Shown: positions 17,896 through 28,345, counted from the stretch's first letter. The stretch: 64,000 nucleotides of DNA from Oscillospiraceae bacterium (GCA_015064445.1 SVSE01000002.1:124001-188000); one strand, 5' to 3'. Notes: generated from the sequence alone by a model not told the origin. Program-made: numbers and translations.

Positions 17896-19196
17896 TATTT
17901 AACTCTTTTCATCTTTGCAACGAAAAATCCGTCCGTTCCCGTTACATGTGGCATAAAAGTATACATTCCGTTTTGTGAGTGTATTTTTCCAAGCTCAAAG
18001 TCAACGCTTTCAAAGGATTTGTTAGCCTCAAGGAAGGCTTCAACAACATTTTCGTTCTCTTGAGTGTTAAGTGTGCAGGTGGAATAAACGACACATCCCC
18101 CAACCTTTACATATTTTGAACAGTTTTCAAGTATTGCCATTTGAACCTGTGGCAAATTCGAAATTTGCTCAGCCGATTTATATTTTATGTCAGGCTTCTT
18201 TGCTATTACTCCAAGTCCTGAGCAGGGCACATCGCACAAAACGAAATCAAAGGCATTCACAAAATCCTCTCTTGGCTCCTTTGCGTTCTGCTCCTTTACC
18301 TCGATTATATCAATGCCGAGCTTTTGTGCACCTGCACTAACAAGCGATAGCTTGCTTTTATGAAGGTCACAAGCAACCACCTTGCCATTATTGTTCATAT
18401 CGATTGCGCACGAGAAGGATTTTCCGCCTGGGCACGCGCACGCATCGAGAACGCTACTTCCCTCGGCTGGCGCAAATATCTTTGTGCAAGCAAAGGATGC
18501 TACATCCTGAATAAAGCAATCGCCCCTATCAATGAAGTCTATAATATCAGAAATTGGCGCATCAAGAATAAATATTTCATCAGAAATATCAGATGCTACA
18601 TATCCGATTTCCTTTATCTCAAGAAGCCTCTCGAATTCCGAGGCGCTTATTTTAAGGGTGTTTCTTCTTGCAGTAACACCTTTTTTAGGCTTTATTGAAA
18701 GCACAATCTCTTTTGCACATTCGTCTCCATAAGATGCCCTAAAAATGTTCAAAATGTCGCTTGGAATTGAGGTTTTGATTGAAAGCGCCTCCCATTCATC
18801 CTCTGGCAAATCAAACTGCTTCTCTCTTCTCAAAAATTCACGAAGACACGCATTTACATAGCCCTTTGATTTTTTTGGGCAAATAGAAACAGTCTCGGAC
18901 ACTGCCGAATACTCGGGGATTCTGTCCATATAAAGAAGCTGATAGAAGCCAATACGCAATGCATTTTTCGTTTCCAAGTCAAGCTCAGAAACGGGCTTTT
19001 CAGAGCATTTTGAAATCACATAATCAAGCGTTATGAGTCTTTCTGTTACGCCAAGGAAAAGCGCTGTATAAAGTGATGCATCAAGCTTTGACATATCAGA
19101 TCTTGATATTACATTGTTAACCTCAATATTTGAATAGCTTGACACCTGTTCTGCCTTAATCAATGATGTAAGCGCAAGCTTTCTTGGATTTTCCAT
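17895..19196 (-). CDS. rsmB: 16S rRNA (cytosine-C5)-methyltransferase RsmB
   Basis: NusB-like N-terminus; DACACPGGKS, CDVPCSGLGV, YSTCTLNTQENE. Confidence 0.93.
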   Translation of the reverse strand: MENPRKLALTSLIKAEQVSSYSNIEVNNVISRSDMSKLDASLYTALFLGVTERLITLDYVISKCSEKPVSELDLETKNALRIGFYQLLYMDRIPEYSAVSETVSICPKKSKGYVNACLREFLRREKQFDLPEDEWEALSIKTSIPSDILNIFRASYGDECAKEIVLSIKPKKGVTARRNTLKISASEFERLLEIKEIGYVASDISDEIFILDAPISDIIDFIDRGDCFIQDVASFACTKIFAPAEGSSVLDACACPGGKSFSCAIDMNNNGKVVACDLHKSKLSLVSAGAQKLGIDIIEVKEQNAKEPREDFVNAFDFVLCDVPCSGLGVIAKKPDIKYKSAEQISNLPQVQMAILENCSKYVKVGGCVVYSTCTLNTQENENVVEAFLEANKSFESVDFELGKIHSQNGMYTFMPHVTGTDGFFVAKMKRVK

Positions 19197-19207
19197 AAGT
19201 TTTTCTG

Positions 19208-20140
19208 TTATCTCCCTAAAATATCGCCTTTTGAAATTTTTCTGCCGTTAATGAAGTCCCTTGCGTTCATTCTGCCCTTGCCCTCTGGGACAATAACATC
19301 GAGTGCAATAACTCCACTTGCGCATTTTACATGTATTGAGCTATCAAGCAAGACAACCTCGCCCACCTGCGCATTATCTGCGCTTACGCTCGAAATGTGT
19401 GCGCTCACAATTTTTATAAGCTTTCCGTCTGCCCCTCTTGTAAACGAGAGAGGAATAGGTGAAAGTCCTCTTATTTGGTTATGCGTTGAAATCGCATCAA
19501 GAGTGAAGCCTACAAAGCAATCCTCCTTTGTGATTTTTTCAGCATAAGTGAAGGTATCAGGCTGTTTTGTATAGGTCGCCTCTCCTTTTTTGAAAAGCTC
19601 TACTGCCCTAAGCAAGCCCTTGGACGATGCCTCGGCAAGCTTATCGTGCACGCTTTCAAAATTATCATTTTCCTCAATTGTGATTTTCTCAACGAGGATA
19701 ACATCGCCTGTATCAAGACCTGCGTCCATTCTCATAACGCTAACGCCCGTTTCCCTCTCGCCATCAATTATAGCTCTTTGAATAGGAGCAGCGCCACGAT
19801 ATTTTGGCAAAATCGATGCGTGTGCATTGATACAGCCATATTTAGGATAATTCAACACATATTCTGGAAGTATTCTTCCATATGCAACAACCACGATAAG
19901 CTCGGGGTCGAGCTCCCTCAAGGTCTGCTCAAAGGCACCGTCCCTTAAGGTTTGTGGCTGATATACATCAAGATTTTTTTCGAGAGCGTATTTTTTAACA
20001 TCGCTTGGAGTTAGGACCATTCCTCTGCCCTTTGCCTTATCAGGAGTTGTGACAACTCCGACAATCTCCTCTCCACTCTCATAAAGGGCGCTCAAATTTA
20101 TCTTCGCAAACTCGGGCGTGCCCATAAAAAGTATTCTCAT
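19208..20140 (-). CDS. fmt: Methionyl-tRNA formyltransferase
   Basis: MRILFMGTPEFA, NAHASILPKYRGAAPIQRAI, GVSVMRMDAGLDTGDV. Confidence 0.96.
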   Translation of the reverse strand: MRILFMGTPEFAKINLSALYESGEEIVGVVTTPDKAKGRGMVLTPSDVKKYALEKNLDVYQPQTLRDGAFEQTLRELDPELIVVVAYGRILPEYVLNYPKYGCINAHASILPKYRGAAPIQRAIIDGERETGVSVMRMDAGLDTGDVILVEKITIEENDNFESVHDKLAEASSKGLLRAVELFKKGEATYTKQPDTFTYAEKITKEDCFVGFTLDAISTHNQIRGLSPIPLSFTRGADGKLIKIVSAHISSVSADNAQVGEVVLLDSSIHVKCASGVIALDVIVPEGKGRMNARDFINGRKISKGDILGR

Positions 20141-20142
20141 AT

Positions 20143-20601
20143 TTAATCCTCTATTTTACGAATAACCTTGTCAGTATAAAGCACTCCGTCAAGATGATCA
20201 AGCTCGTGACAGATTGCCTTAGCCAAAAGTCCCTCGGCAACGATTTCATACTCCTCGCCGTCACGATTGAGCGCGCGTGCAGTTACATACATAGGGCGCT
20301 TGGTAATTCCCCATTCGCCAGGCAAGGAAAGACATCCCTCCTCGCTCTCCTGCTCGCCAGCCATAGCTATAATGCGAGGATTTATCATTTCAAACAAGCC
20401 CTCGTCTGTTTCGATAACTACAATTCTGCGAAGAACTCCAACCTGTACGCCTGCAAGGCCACAGCCATTTGCATAACGCATGGTTTCAACCATATCATCA
20501 AGAAGCGTTCTGATTCTTGGTGTAATTTGCTCAACAGGGCGACTCTTTTTTCTCAAAAAAGCCTCGTCTGTATCTTTTTTTACAATTTTAAGTATTGCCA
20601 T
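20143..20601 (-). CDS. def: Peptide deformylase
   Basis: GCGLAGVQVGVLRR, EGCLSLPG, CHELDHLDGVLYTD. Confidence 0.96.
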   Translation of the reverse strand: MAILKIVKKDTDEAFLRKKSRPVEQITPRIRTLLDDMVETMRYANGCGLAGVQVGVLRRIVVIETDEGLFEMINPRIIAMAGEQESEEGCLSLPGEWGITKRPMYVTARALNRDGEEYEIVAEGLLAKAICHELDHLDGVLYTDKVIRKIED

Positions 20602-20614
20602 AATTTTCTCCTAA

Positions 20615-23107
20615 TTAAAGCGCCGTTGGATTAAAATCTATTGATATTCTCGCCCTTTGTGATGATTTAGAGAGCGAGATTAAAATGTCAGAGAAGATTT
20701 CTCGCACAGTCGAGGTAAGCTTACACTTGACAATAATTCTCTTTCTATATCTTCCCTGTGCCTTATACACGGGCGCTTCAAATGGTCCGTAGGCAATTGC
20801 GGGAATGTTGCCCTTTTTCAGCCCTGCCTCAAGCCTTGTAACAATATCGCCCGATACCTTATTAACCTCGTTTTCAAATGGCGAGGAAACAGTAATCACA
20901 GCAAGGTCACAAAATGGTGGGAACTGATAGGCCTTTCTTATTTGAATTTCGTTTTGATAGAATGAGTCATAATCCTGCTCCGAAGCATAAAGAATTGTGC
21001 GATCATTCGGTGAATTTGTCTGAATAACTGCGACTCCCTTGTCAGATGCTCTACCAGCTCTACCTATTACCTGCGTGAGCATAGAAAATGTACGCTCGGA
21101 CGCGCGATAGTCGCTTGTATAAAGCATCATATCGGCAAGCATTACGCCAACCAAGGTAACTGACGGGAAGTTGTGCCCCTTTGTTACCATTTGCGTTCCT
21201 ATCATAACATCTGCCTCTCGATTCAAGAATGAGCCGAGAATATTTTCATACGAGGTCTTTGTTGTTGTCGTGTCTGCATCAAGGCGCAGAGTTTTAACAC
21301 TTGGAAAAAGCCTTTGAAGGTCGCCCTCAAGCTTTTGAGTGCCAAAGCCGACATACTCAAACTCGCTTTTTTGGCAGGACGGGCATTCCTTTGGAACACG
21401 CCTTTGATAGCCACAATAGTGACAGCGCAGGATTCCACTTCCACTCATTACGCGATATGCGTTTTCAGCATCAATTTCCTCGTCAATTTTCTTAAATGAA
21501 TGATATGTAAGCGCAACTGAGCAGTTAGGGCATTCGAGCACCTTGCCACAATTAGTACAGGAGAGCGCGCTATGGTATCCACGACGGTTCAAGAACAGAA
21601 TTGCCTGCTTTTGGTCGTCAAGCGTGCGCGCAGTAAGAGAGGCGAGCTTTGTGCCGAAAACGGACATATTTCCGTTTCCCCTCTCGCGCTTCATATCGGT
21701 TATAATTACATCAGGCAAAACTGCCCTTCCGTATCTTTTTGTGAGCTTAACAAGCTCATATGCACCACCCATTGCCTTATAATAGGAGTTGAGCGATGGT
21801 GTTGCAGAGGCAAGAAGCATAAGTGCCTTTGATTTTGCACAGCGAAATCTCGCTACATCGTGCGCCAAATACTTCGGGCTTGTCTCTGATTTATAGGTAT
21901 GCTCCTGCTCCTCATCAATTACAATCATTCCGAGGTTGGAAAGTGGAGCAAATACAGCGGAGCGAGTGCCGATTACGACATCGATATCTCCGTCCTTGAT
22001 TTTTCTATATGCATCAAATCTTTCGCCCTGTGAAAGACCCGAGTGGATTACCGCTACTCTATCTCCATAATATCCACAGAATACGGACACGGTTTGAGGA
22101 GTAAGCGAAATTTCGGGCACAAGAATAATAACGCTACGGCCATCGGACACGACCTCGTCAATCATTTTCTTGATAACGCTCGTTTTTCCGCTTCCTGTAA
22201 CGCCATAGAGCAACGCTCCATGCGCCTCGCCCGTGTTATAAAGCGACTTGAGCTTATCAAAGGCCTCAGTCTGCTCCTCACTCAAAACATAGTCATCGCG
22301 CTCCTTTGTCCTTTCAAGGTACGACGCACGACGAGTAGGCAATCTCTCAATTTTTACAAGTCCCTTGTCAACAAGCGCCAAGAGCTGTTGGCGTGTTGTC
22401 GAGGTTCTCTCGTAAATGTCCTTATCGGTAAGAGAGCCAAGCTCACAAAGAAGGCGCAAAATATCTGCCTGCTTTTTACCACGAAGTCTTTTTGGACCTG
22501 TATCAGCACAAGCCTCAATCGCCTCATCTCTTGACACATTAAGCGACACAACGCTCTCATATTTTGCCTTGTCCCTTTGCTCAAGCTCTGTTCTTCTTAG
22601 AATATATTTGTTTTTGGAAAGCCATTCTATGCTAACGGACGCATCAGCAAGCTTATCCTTCAGATAAGATGTGCTAACTCCTGCGTGGTCCCTTACATAT
22701 TCGTATAGCTCTCTATACTCGTCAGGAATTCGCTCACTTGCCTTGTCGCTAACAAAGCATCTTTCGTTTACCTTGGTAGCCATAACAGCAGGAACGATGC
22801 ATCTAACCGCCTCGCCTATTGTGCAAAGGGTTTGCGATTTCATAAATCGACAAAGCTCCATCATATCGCTATCAAGGGACAAATAATCGCTCATTTGCGA
22901 TTTGACATCCTTGATTTTGTCTGATGCACACTCGTTATATACCTCGGTAACTATTGCAATTTTTTGCTTATTTGACGTGCCAAATGGCACGATAACAAGC
23001 GAGCCAACACCGATTTGTCCCTCCATTTCGGACGGAACTCTGTACGAATATTCTATATCAGCGTGATATGGAACATCCAAAATATGAGTTTTTACACACT
23101 CTGCCAT
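20615..23107 (-). CDS. priA: Primosomal protein N' (PriA helicase)
   Basis: LLYGVTGSGKTSVI, IDEEQEHTYKSETSPKYLAHDVA, zinc-binding CxxCG/CPNC motifs, GTQMVTKGHNFPSVTLVGV. Confidence 0.95.
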   Translation of the reverse strand: MAECVKTHILDVPYHADIEYSYRVPSEMEGQIGVGSLVIVPFGTSNKQKIAIVTEVYNECASDKIKDVKSQMSDYLSLDSDMMELCRFMKSQTLCTIGEAVRCIVPAVMATKVNERCFVSDKASERIPDEYRELYEYVRDHAGVSTSYLKDKLADASVSIEWLSKNKYILRRTELEQRDKAKYESVVSLNVSRDEAIEACADTGPKRLRGKKQADILRLLCELGSLTDKDIYERTSTTRQQLLALVDKGLVKIERLPTRRASYLERTKERDDYVLSEEQTEAFDKLKSLYNTGEAHGALLYGVTGSGKTSVIKKMIDEVVSDGRSVIILVPEISLTPQTVSVFCGYYGDRVAVIHSGLSQGERFDAYRKIKDGDIDVVIGTRSAVFAPLSNLGMIVIDEEQEHTYKSETSPKYLAHDVARFRCAKSKALMLLASATPSLNSYYKAMGGAYELVKLTKRYGRAVLPDVIITDMKRERGNGNMSVFGTKLASLTARTLDDQKQAILFLNRRGYHSALSCTNCGKVLECPNCSVALTYHSFKKIDEEIDAENAYRVMSGSGILRCHYCGYQRRVPKECPSCQKSEFEYVGFGTQKLEGDLQRLFPSVKTLRLDADTTTTKTSYENILGSFLNREADVMIGTQMVTKGHNFPSVTLVGVMLADMMLYTSDYRASERTFSMLTQVIGRAGRASDKGVAVIQTNSPNDRTILYASEQDYDSFYQNEIQIRKAYQFPPFCDLAVITVSSPFENEVNKVSGDIVTRLEAGLKKGNIPAIAYGPFEAPVYKAQGRYRKRIIVKCKLTSTVREIFSDILISLSKSSQRARISIDFNPTAL

Positions 23108-23140
23108 ATCACACCTCCACATTAAAATTGTTTTCTTAAA

Positions 23141-23644
23141 TTAGTTGTTCGCAGAAACTGATGGGTCCTCGTATCTTTCGTCGAATCCATCCTCGTCTGT
23201 GTAAACCTCAGAAGCGTTCATAAGCTCTTGAGTGTCATCCTCATCCTCAAAGGCACGAATATATCTGTCCTTTTCAAGTGCTCTCTTCTTTTCGAGCTTT
23301 TCCTGCTCCTCAATTGCGAGAAGCTCCTCTTCAAGCTTTGCGTCGAGCGCGCGCACATCCACGATTGCGCTATCATAATCCTCATCGCCCTCGAACACTA
23401 CCTTGTATTCGCCAGCCTTAAGTTCTCTTACAGCGCTTCTTACAGCCTTCTCGTCCTTGTATTCCTTCTTGTGGTCGCGTCTGTCGCTTGCGCCCTTTTC
23501 AGCATCCTTGCGTACGCGTGTTTCATTTGTGATGATGCGTGCGCACTTTGCGGTTGCCATAACAAGAGTGTACTTGTTAAGTCTTTCGTTTCCGTTTTCG
23601 TCCTCTGAAAGCTTCAAAAGCTCTTGAATTGATGGATAAAGCAT
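23141..23644 (-). CDS. rpoZ: DNA-directed RNA polymerase omega subunit with long charged C-terminal extension
   Basis: MLYPSIQELLKL...NKYTLVMATAKCARIITNE; located next to gmk. Confidence 0.8.
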   Translation of the reverse strand: MLYPSIQELLKLSEDENGNERLNKYTLVMATAKCARIITNETRVRKDAEKGASDRRDHKKEYKDEKAVRSAVRELKAGEYKVVFEGDEDYDSAIVDVRALDAKLEEELLAIEEQEKLEKKRALEKDRYIRAFEDEDDTQELMNASEVYTDEDGFDERYEDPSVSANN

Positions 23645-23667
23645 TTTTTAATCTCCTTGTTTTTTGC

Positions 23668-24279
23668 TTATATAAATTTTTTAATAATCTTTTTTGTTCT
23701 TTTTGTTCTTGCGTGCTCTGCCAAAATTATGCTATAAATAAGCTCGGCGCACTCCTTAGCCCTACCGTCCTCATTTACAACCGAATAGTCGTATTTTGGA
23801 ATGAGTGCGAGCTCCTCCCTTGCTCTTGCCAAGCGCCAACGAACAACCTCATCAGTTTCCGTTCCTCTTGAGCGCAAGCGCCTTTCGAGTGTTTCTCCAT
23901 CAGGTGGAGTGAGCATAACTGTTACTGCATTACGCATTTTTTTCTTTACCTGCATAGCACCGTCAACCTCGATTTCAAGCACGATGTCCTTGCCCCTTGC
24001 AAGCGCCTGCTTTACCTCCTTTAAGGGAGTGCCATAGTAGTTCTCACAATAGGTTGTATATTCGAGGATTTCTCCGTTTGCTATACGATTTTCAAACTCT
24101 GCCTTATCAATAAAATGATAATGAACACCGTTTACTTCTCCTGGTCGTGGCGCTCTTGTGGTAGCTGACACAGAAAGCTCAATTCCTGTGTGAGAATCAA
24201 CAAGCTCCTTTACAACAGTTCCCTTTCCACTTCCAGCAGGGCCCGAGACGATAATCAAAATTCCCTTACGCTTACTCAT
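23668..24279 (-). CDS. gmk: Guanylate kinase
   Basis: IIVSGPAGSGKGTVVKEL, SVSATTRAPRPGEVNGVHYHF, YGTP, RLRSRGTETDE. Confidence 0.96.
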   Translation of the reverse strand: MSKRKGILIIVSGPAGSGKGTVVKELVDSHTGIELSVSATTRAPRPGEVNGVHYHFIDKAEFENRIANGEILEYTTYCENYYGTPLKEVKQALARGKDIVLEIEVDGAMQVKKKMRNAVTVMLTPPDGETLERRLRSRGTETDEVVRWRLARAREELALIPKYDYSVVNEDGRAKECAELIYSIILAEHARTKRTKKIIKKFI

Positions 24280-24541
24280 CTCTTATCCCTCCATTATCGT
24301 CATTTTCAGCTCCGTTTAATCTTTGTGCGACAACATCGGTTGCAAGTGCCGACAAAATTACATGGTCGGAGTCTGTGATTATAATACTTTTTGTGCGTCT
24401 GCCACTTGTGCAGTCGATGATTCTTCCATTATCCTTTGCCTCACCAACGGTTCTTTTTGCTGGGGCAGAATCGGGAGAGATAAGTGCAACCACTCTCTCA
24501 TCGAGAATCATATTTCCAAATCCTACATTTATTAGCTTCAT
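24272..24541 (-). CDS. DUF370 / RemA-like extracellular matrix regulator
   Basis: MKLINVGFGNMILDERVVALISPDSAPAKR..CTSGRRTKSIIITDSDHVILSAL; neighbour of gmk/yicC. Confidence 0.88.
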   Translation of the reverse strand: MKLINVGFGNMILDERVVALISPDSAPAKRTVGEAKDNGRIIDCTSGRRTKSIIITDSDHVILSALATDVVAQRLNGAENDDNGGIRDE

Positions 24542-24542
24542 A

Positions 24543-25442
24543 TTACTCTATATTCTGTATCTGCTCTCTAATTTTCTCGAGCTCGTTTTTAATATTCACT
24601 ACAAGATGTGCAGTGCTTGAATTAGATGCCTTTGAGCCTATGGTGTTTGTTTCTCTATTCATTTCCTGAAGCAAGAAGTCGAGCTTACGACCAGCTGGCT
24701 CATTCGCCTCTACGATTTCCTCGAATGCGCCAAAGTGGCTATCGAGTCTTACAAGCTCCTCATCAATTGCAATTCTATCGGCGAAGATTGCAACCTCGGT
24801 CAAGATCCTCTGCTCATCAATCTCAATTGTGTTATCAGAGAGGAATTTCTTGATTCTCTCCTCAAGCTTTGAGGCATACTCGTGAGTATCCTTGTCCGAG
24901 TTTTCGGAAATCTGTGCAAGGTAGCCCTTGATATTCTCAATCTTCTCACGAATGTTGCGAAGAAGATTTTCGCCCTCGGTCCTTCTTCTTTCAAGGAAGT
25001 CGGCAAGTGCGATGTCGAGAACCTCCTTTATGTCATTCCAGTCACCCTCGAGGTCGTCCTCTGGCTTCTTAACATTAAAGATTTCACGATTAGATGCAAT
25101 TTTGCAAACTGTGATATCATCGTGAAGGTCGAAGGTGTCACGAAGCTTGTAAAGTGCGTTTATGTACGACTGTGCGTATGCGGTGTCAAGGTTGATTTCA
25201 ACTCCCTGCTGTTCAAGAAGGTCAACATTTACATAAATTTCAACCTTTCCTCTTGAAATGCCATTCGCCTGTACATATTGCTTTATTTTGTCCTCAAGGA
25301 AGCTGTAAAGACGAGAAATCTTTACATTCGCATCGAGGTATCTATTGTTTACGGATTTTATCTCGACGGTAATATCCTTACCGGCGACAGTTTTGCGCGC
25401 TCTTGCGAACGCTGTCATGCTCTTAAACATACGCTTCTCCAT
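24543..25442 (-). CDS. YicC-family endoribonuclease
   Basis: MKSMTAFARA, EIKSVNNRYLDANVKI, GRKLDFLLQEMNRETNTIGSKA. Confidence 0.93.
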   Translation of the reverse strand: MEKRMFKSMTAFARARKTVAGKDITVEIKSVNNRYLDANVKISRLYSFLEDKIKQYVQANGISRGKVEIYVNVDLLEQQGVEINLDTAYAQSYINALYKLRDTFDLHDDITVCKIASNREIFNVKKPEDDLEGDWNDIKEVLDIALADFLERRRTEGENLLRNIREKIENIKGYLAQISENSDKDTHEYASKLEERIKKFLSDNTIEIDEQRILTEVAIFADRIAIDEELVRLDSHFGAFEEIVEANEPAGRKLDFLLQEMNRETNTIGSKASNSSTAHLVVNIKNELEKIREQIQNIE

Positions 25443-25525
25443 TATTTTATATTATATATTACTATTTTAATATATTAAGGGCGATTTTGTCAACTTTTTT
25501 CGCAAAATATTGGATACATAAATAA

Positions 25526-25558
25526 AACCCCACTCTAAAAGAGTGAGGTTTTTGTATT
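25526..25558 (-). terminator. Rho-independent terminator
   Basis: AAACCCCACTCTAAAAGAGTGAGGTTTTTG. Confidence 0.65.
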
Positions 25559-25560
25559 AT

Positions 25561-26082
25561 TTAACCAAAGAATTTGTCAATGCGAAGCATTTTTCTGATT
25601 TTTGTGTGGTAGTGTCTTGAGAAGCGCTTAAACACAATATCGCAAAGCACGAGGCACACAAGTCCGATAACTCCTGTCAAAATTTCCCAGTGAAGCTCCA
25701 AGGGCTCGCCTGCTGTAAACACAAATCTGACAAGCATAATTGTAAGCGTTGCGCTTGCGACCATATAAAGCGCCTTAAGAGTTATGCACACTCCCCTCGG
25801 ACGCGCCTCGAAAATTCTGCGAAGCACAGGATAAAAGCCGAAAATCGCATACTCTGTTGCAACGAGCTTTGATGGCAGGATTAAAAATGCAATCACAGCA
25901 CATACAACATATGATAGCATTCCTGCACCGTTACCAAGCTCCTCGCAAACAACGAAAATTAAAATCGAAGCTATCAAAACTGCACAAAGGTCAAAAATAT
26001 TAAAGAACGAGCCAAGAAGTAATATTACAACACCGAGCGCCGACATGATTGCGCAAAAGGCGAGATATTTCGTCTTCTTCAT
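25561..26082 (-). CDS. Hypothetical multi-spanning membrane protein (ECF S-component-like appearance)
   Basis: 173 aa, several hydrophobic segments: KYLAFCAIMSALGVVILLLGSFF... Confidence 0.65.
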   Translation of the reverse strand: MKKTKYLAFCAIMSALGVVILLLGSFFNIFDLCAVLIASILIFVVCEELGNGAGMLSYVVCAVIAFLILPSKLVATEYAIFGFYPVLRRIFEARPRGVCITLKALYMVASATLTIMLVRFVFTAGEPLELHWEILTGVIGLVCLVLCDIVFKRFSRHYHTKIRKMLRIDKFFG

Positions 26083-26087
26083 CTTTA

Positions 26088-26654
26088 TTACCTACACAAG
26101 CAGTCAAGGCAAATCAAGCACGAGCAAATGTCGCACATATCGCATCCAGCATTTCCAGGCTGTGAGGTGGTTTGTCTTCCGTATGCGTTACCACGGTTTT
26201 GCAAATTGTCTCTGAAAAGCTTGTATTCTCCATTATTTGGAGCCATATTACAAGCCATATTTGAATATTTGAGTGCGTCGGCATAAGCGCCCTTGCTTGC
26301 GAAAACGCACGCCTTAAGGTAATGCCATTCTGCATTTCTATCAGCTTGATCAATAGAGTCAAGGACAAGGTCTGCCTCGACAAACTTGCTCTCCGAAATT
26401 TTTCTTCTCGCATCGGCAAGTGCGTATGCGCTATCTGTGCTTGTGCCAGAATCGTTTTTAGCGCCACCAGCCCTTTGACGGAGAATTTCGTCATAAGCCT
26501 CGTTTATTTCCTTCATCTTGGACTCAGCAAATTCTGACATAGGTCCAGGATTTTTGTCAGGATGATATTTAAGAGCAAGCTCCTTATAAGCCTTCTTTAC
26601 CTCTTCATTTGTAGCATTTGGCGATATGCCAAGCACCTTGTATGGATCTGTCAT
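26088..26654 (-). CDS. J-domain protein with TPR-like region and Cys-rich C-terminus
   Basis: [35 protein letters not shown] with HPD; tail [20 protein letters not shown]. Confidence 0.85.
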   Translation of the reverse strand: MTDPYKVLGISPNATNEEVKKAYKELALKYHPDKNPGPMSEFAESKMKEINEAYDEILRQRAGGAKNDSGTSTDSAYALADARRKISESKFVEADLVLDSIDQADRNAEWHYLKACVFASKGAYADALKYSNMACNMAPNNGEYKLFRDNLQNRGNAYGRQTTSQPGNAGCDMCDICSCLICLDCLCR

Positions 26655-26718
26655 TTCATTCCTCCACAATTTAATCTATGCTAATTTTAACACAAAAGCC
26701 CGTGTATGTAAATAGTTT

Positions 26719-27573
26719 TCACACAGTTTTCAGTTTAAGTACACAAGATGTTTGATTTACCATTCCGATATATATCGTGTTTTTAAGAATCCCCTCGACA
26801 TCTCTATGAGATGAAAAATCAAGCGCCTCGAGTGCGTGGCTCAGCTCATCAAGCTCCAGCATTAGCGCAATTCGAAGCAAATTTTTGTTTTCCTCGTCAA
26901 GCTCCTTGCCAAAGGAATTGATTATCGCGTTAAACGAGCCTGTTTTCGCATCGCTATCAAGGTCGTCAATTGCGTCAATTATATATATCCATTTGCCGAG
27001 ATGATAACCAATTTTCGCACACAGGGTCGCCTCTTCTCCCTCTAATCCATACGATGCGACAGCCGAGAGAAGCTCTCCAAAGATGCTCGCAACCGAGTCG
27101 ATGCTATCGGTGTTTTGTGCCTCAAGCGCGCTAAGGGCATCTATCTTTTCCTTAAGAGTTTCCTCTAAATCCTTCAAATTCTTGTCGGTTTTCTTGAAAA
27201 ATATGGTGGTAAGAGCTACCATTCTTGCCAAGAGCCTTTTGAAGCCGTGAGAGTCGTTTATGTTGTCCTTTAGCTTTAAGCGAGTGAGCATTACGCTTGC
27301 TTTAGCACAATATTCGAGCGCTTCGTCAATTTCGAGCATAGGGCGTCTTACAAACGGATGTGCGATGCAACGACGCATTTTTACCTCTCCTGTGCGCTTT
27401 TCCGCCACCTTGCGAAGCAATACGAGAAACACAAAATCATAGCTGAGAGTCATTTTTGACATACAGCCTGTGCGCTTCCCCATAGCGCGACAAAGTCCGC
27501 AATAGGTCGCCTTATAAAGCTCGTGCTCCTTAACCTTTAGCTCAGGTATTTGTGGCTTTATGTATCCAAACAT
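26719..27573 (-). CDS. DUF5685 family protein
   Basis: MFGYIKPQIPELKVKEHELYKATYCGLCRAMGKRTGC...; DUF5685-like N-terminus. Confidence 0.75.
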   Translation of the reverse strand: MFGYIKPQIPELKVKEHELYKATYCGLCRAMGKRTGCMSKMTLSYDFVFLVLLRKVAEKRTGEVKMRRCIAHPFVRRPMLEIDEALEYCAKASVMLTRLKLKDNINDSHGFKRLLARMVALTTIFFKKTDKNLKDLEETLKEKIDALSALEAQNTDSIDSVASIFGELLSAVASYGLEGEEATLCAKIGYHLGKWIYIIDAIDDLDSDAKTGSFNAIINSFGKELDEENKNLLRIALMLELDELSHALEALDFSSHRDVEGILKNTIYIGMVNQTSCVLKLKTV

Positions 27574-27650
27574 TTTGTGTCCCCCTTCCTTTAATACTTC
27601 TCTTAATATATTAACACTAAATGCAAATTATTTCAATAGAAATTTCAATT

Positions 27651-27678
27651 TAAAAAACGGCATTGCGCCGTTTTTTAA
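27651..27678 (-). terminator. Rho-independent terminator after spoIIR
   Basis: AAAAAACGGC-ATTGC-GCCGTTTTTT. Confidence 0.75.
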
Positions 27679-28289
27679 TATTCAAAGCCAAAGGCATTTG
27701 CTGCAATCTCTAAAAGCTTAAATTTAATTTCGTATTCGCCCGAATTTCCTGTTATCATATAATACTGCTCCTTTGTGAGCCCTGCACTGATATACGCCTC
27801 GTCATCATATTCGATTGCCTGTGCTGTGCAAAGAGGTGGAAAAAGCACACACCACCAGTTTTGCCCCTTGCCCTCGCCTATAACAACTCTTACCGAGGTA
27901 TATTCGCCTGCTGGCAGGGAAAAGCCCTCATAATCTCGCCTTGGGTACTCCTCTTTGCCAATTTTTATCGACACTGTGTCGATAATTCCCTCTTTTTCAA
28001 GCGTTTGCTCAGCGAGCCCCTCAAGATATTCCCTCTCAGATGCAATCATCATAAGCGTCTGCTCCTTGCTATCGCTTTCGTATTTTGATATGTGCTCAAG
28101 CAAGGCGTCCCTTACCTTTAATTTAATCTCCTGATCGCGCTCGCTATCAGAATTTGCAAGGACATGAAGCCTTATTGTCGAATTGTATATTTCGCACTCC
28201 TTGGCTGACGGAATGACAGCCCAAAGTGACAAAAATATAACAAAGCAAAAAAATGATGTAATTATTATTCTTAATTTTCTTTTTTTCAT
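27675..28289 (-). CDS. spoIIR: Stage II sporulation protein R
   Basis: IRLHVLANSDSERDQEIKLKVRDALL, GQNWWCVLFPPLC. Confidence 0.93.
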   Translation of the reverse strand: MKKRKLRIIITSFFCFVIFLSLWAVIPSAKECEIYNSTIRLHVLANSDSERDQEIKLKVRDALLEHISKYESDSKEQTLMMIASEREYLEGLAEQTLEKEGIIDTVSIKIGKEEYPRRDYEGFSLPAGEYTSVRVVIGEGKGQNWWCVLFPPLCTAQAIEYDDEAYISAGLTKEQYYMITGNSGEYEIKFKLLEIAANAFGFEY

Positions 28290-28297
28290 AAAATAAA

Positions 28298-28342
28298 AAC
28301 CTCCGTACTCGGTAATTATTTCCCGTTTACGAAGGCTTTATT
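28298..28342 (-). terminator. Probable terminator after small lipoprotein gene
   Basis: Minus strand AAGCCTTCGTA ... TACGGAGGTTTTTATTTT. Confidence 0.55.
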
Positions 28343-28345
28343 CAA

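Noticed and set aside
18143-18160. GCAAATTCGAAATTTGC palindrome as an additional repressor operator
   Set aside because: Lies inside the rsmB coding region with different spacing (17 bp) and no promoter context
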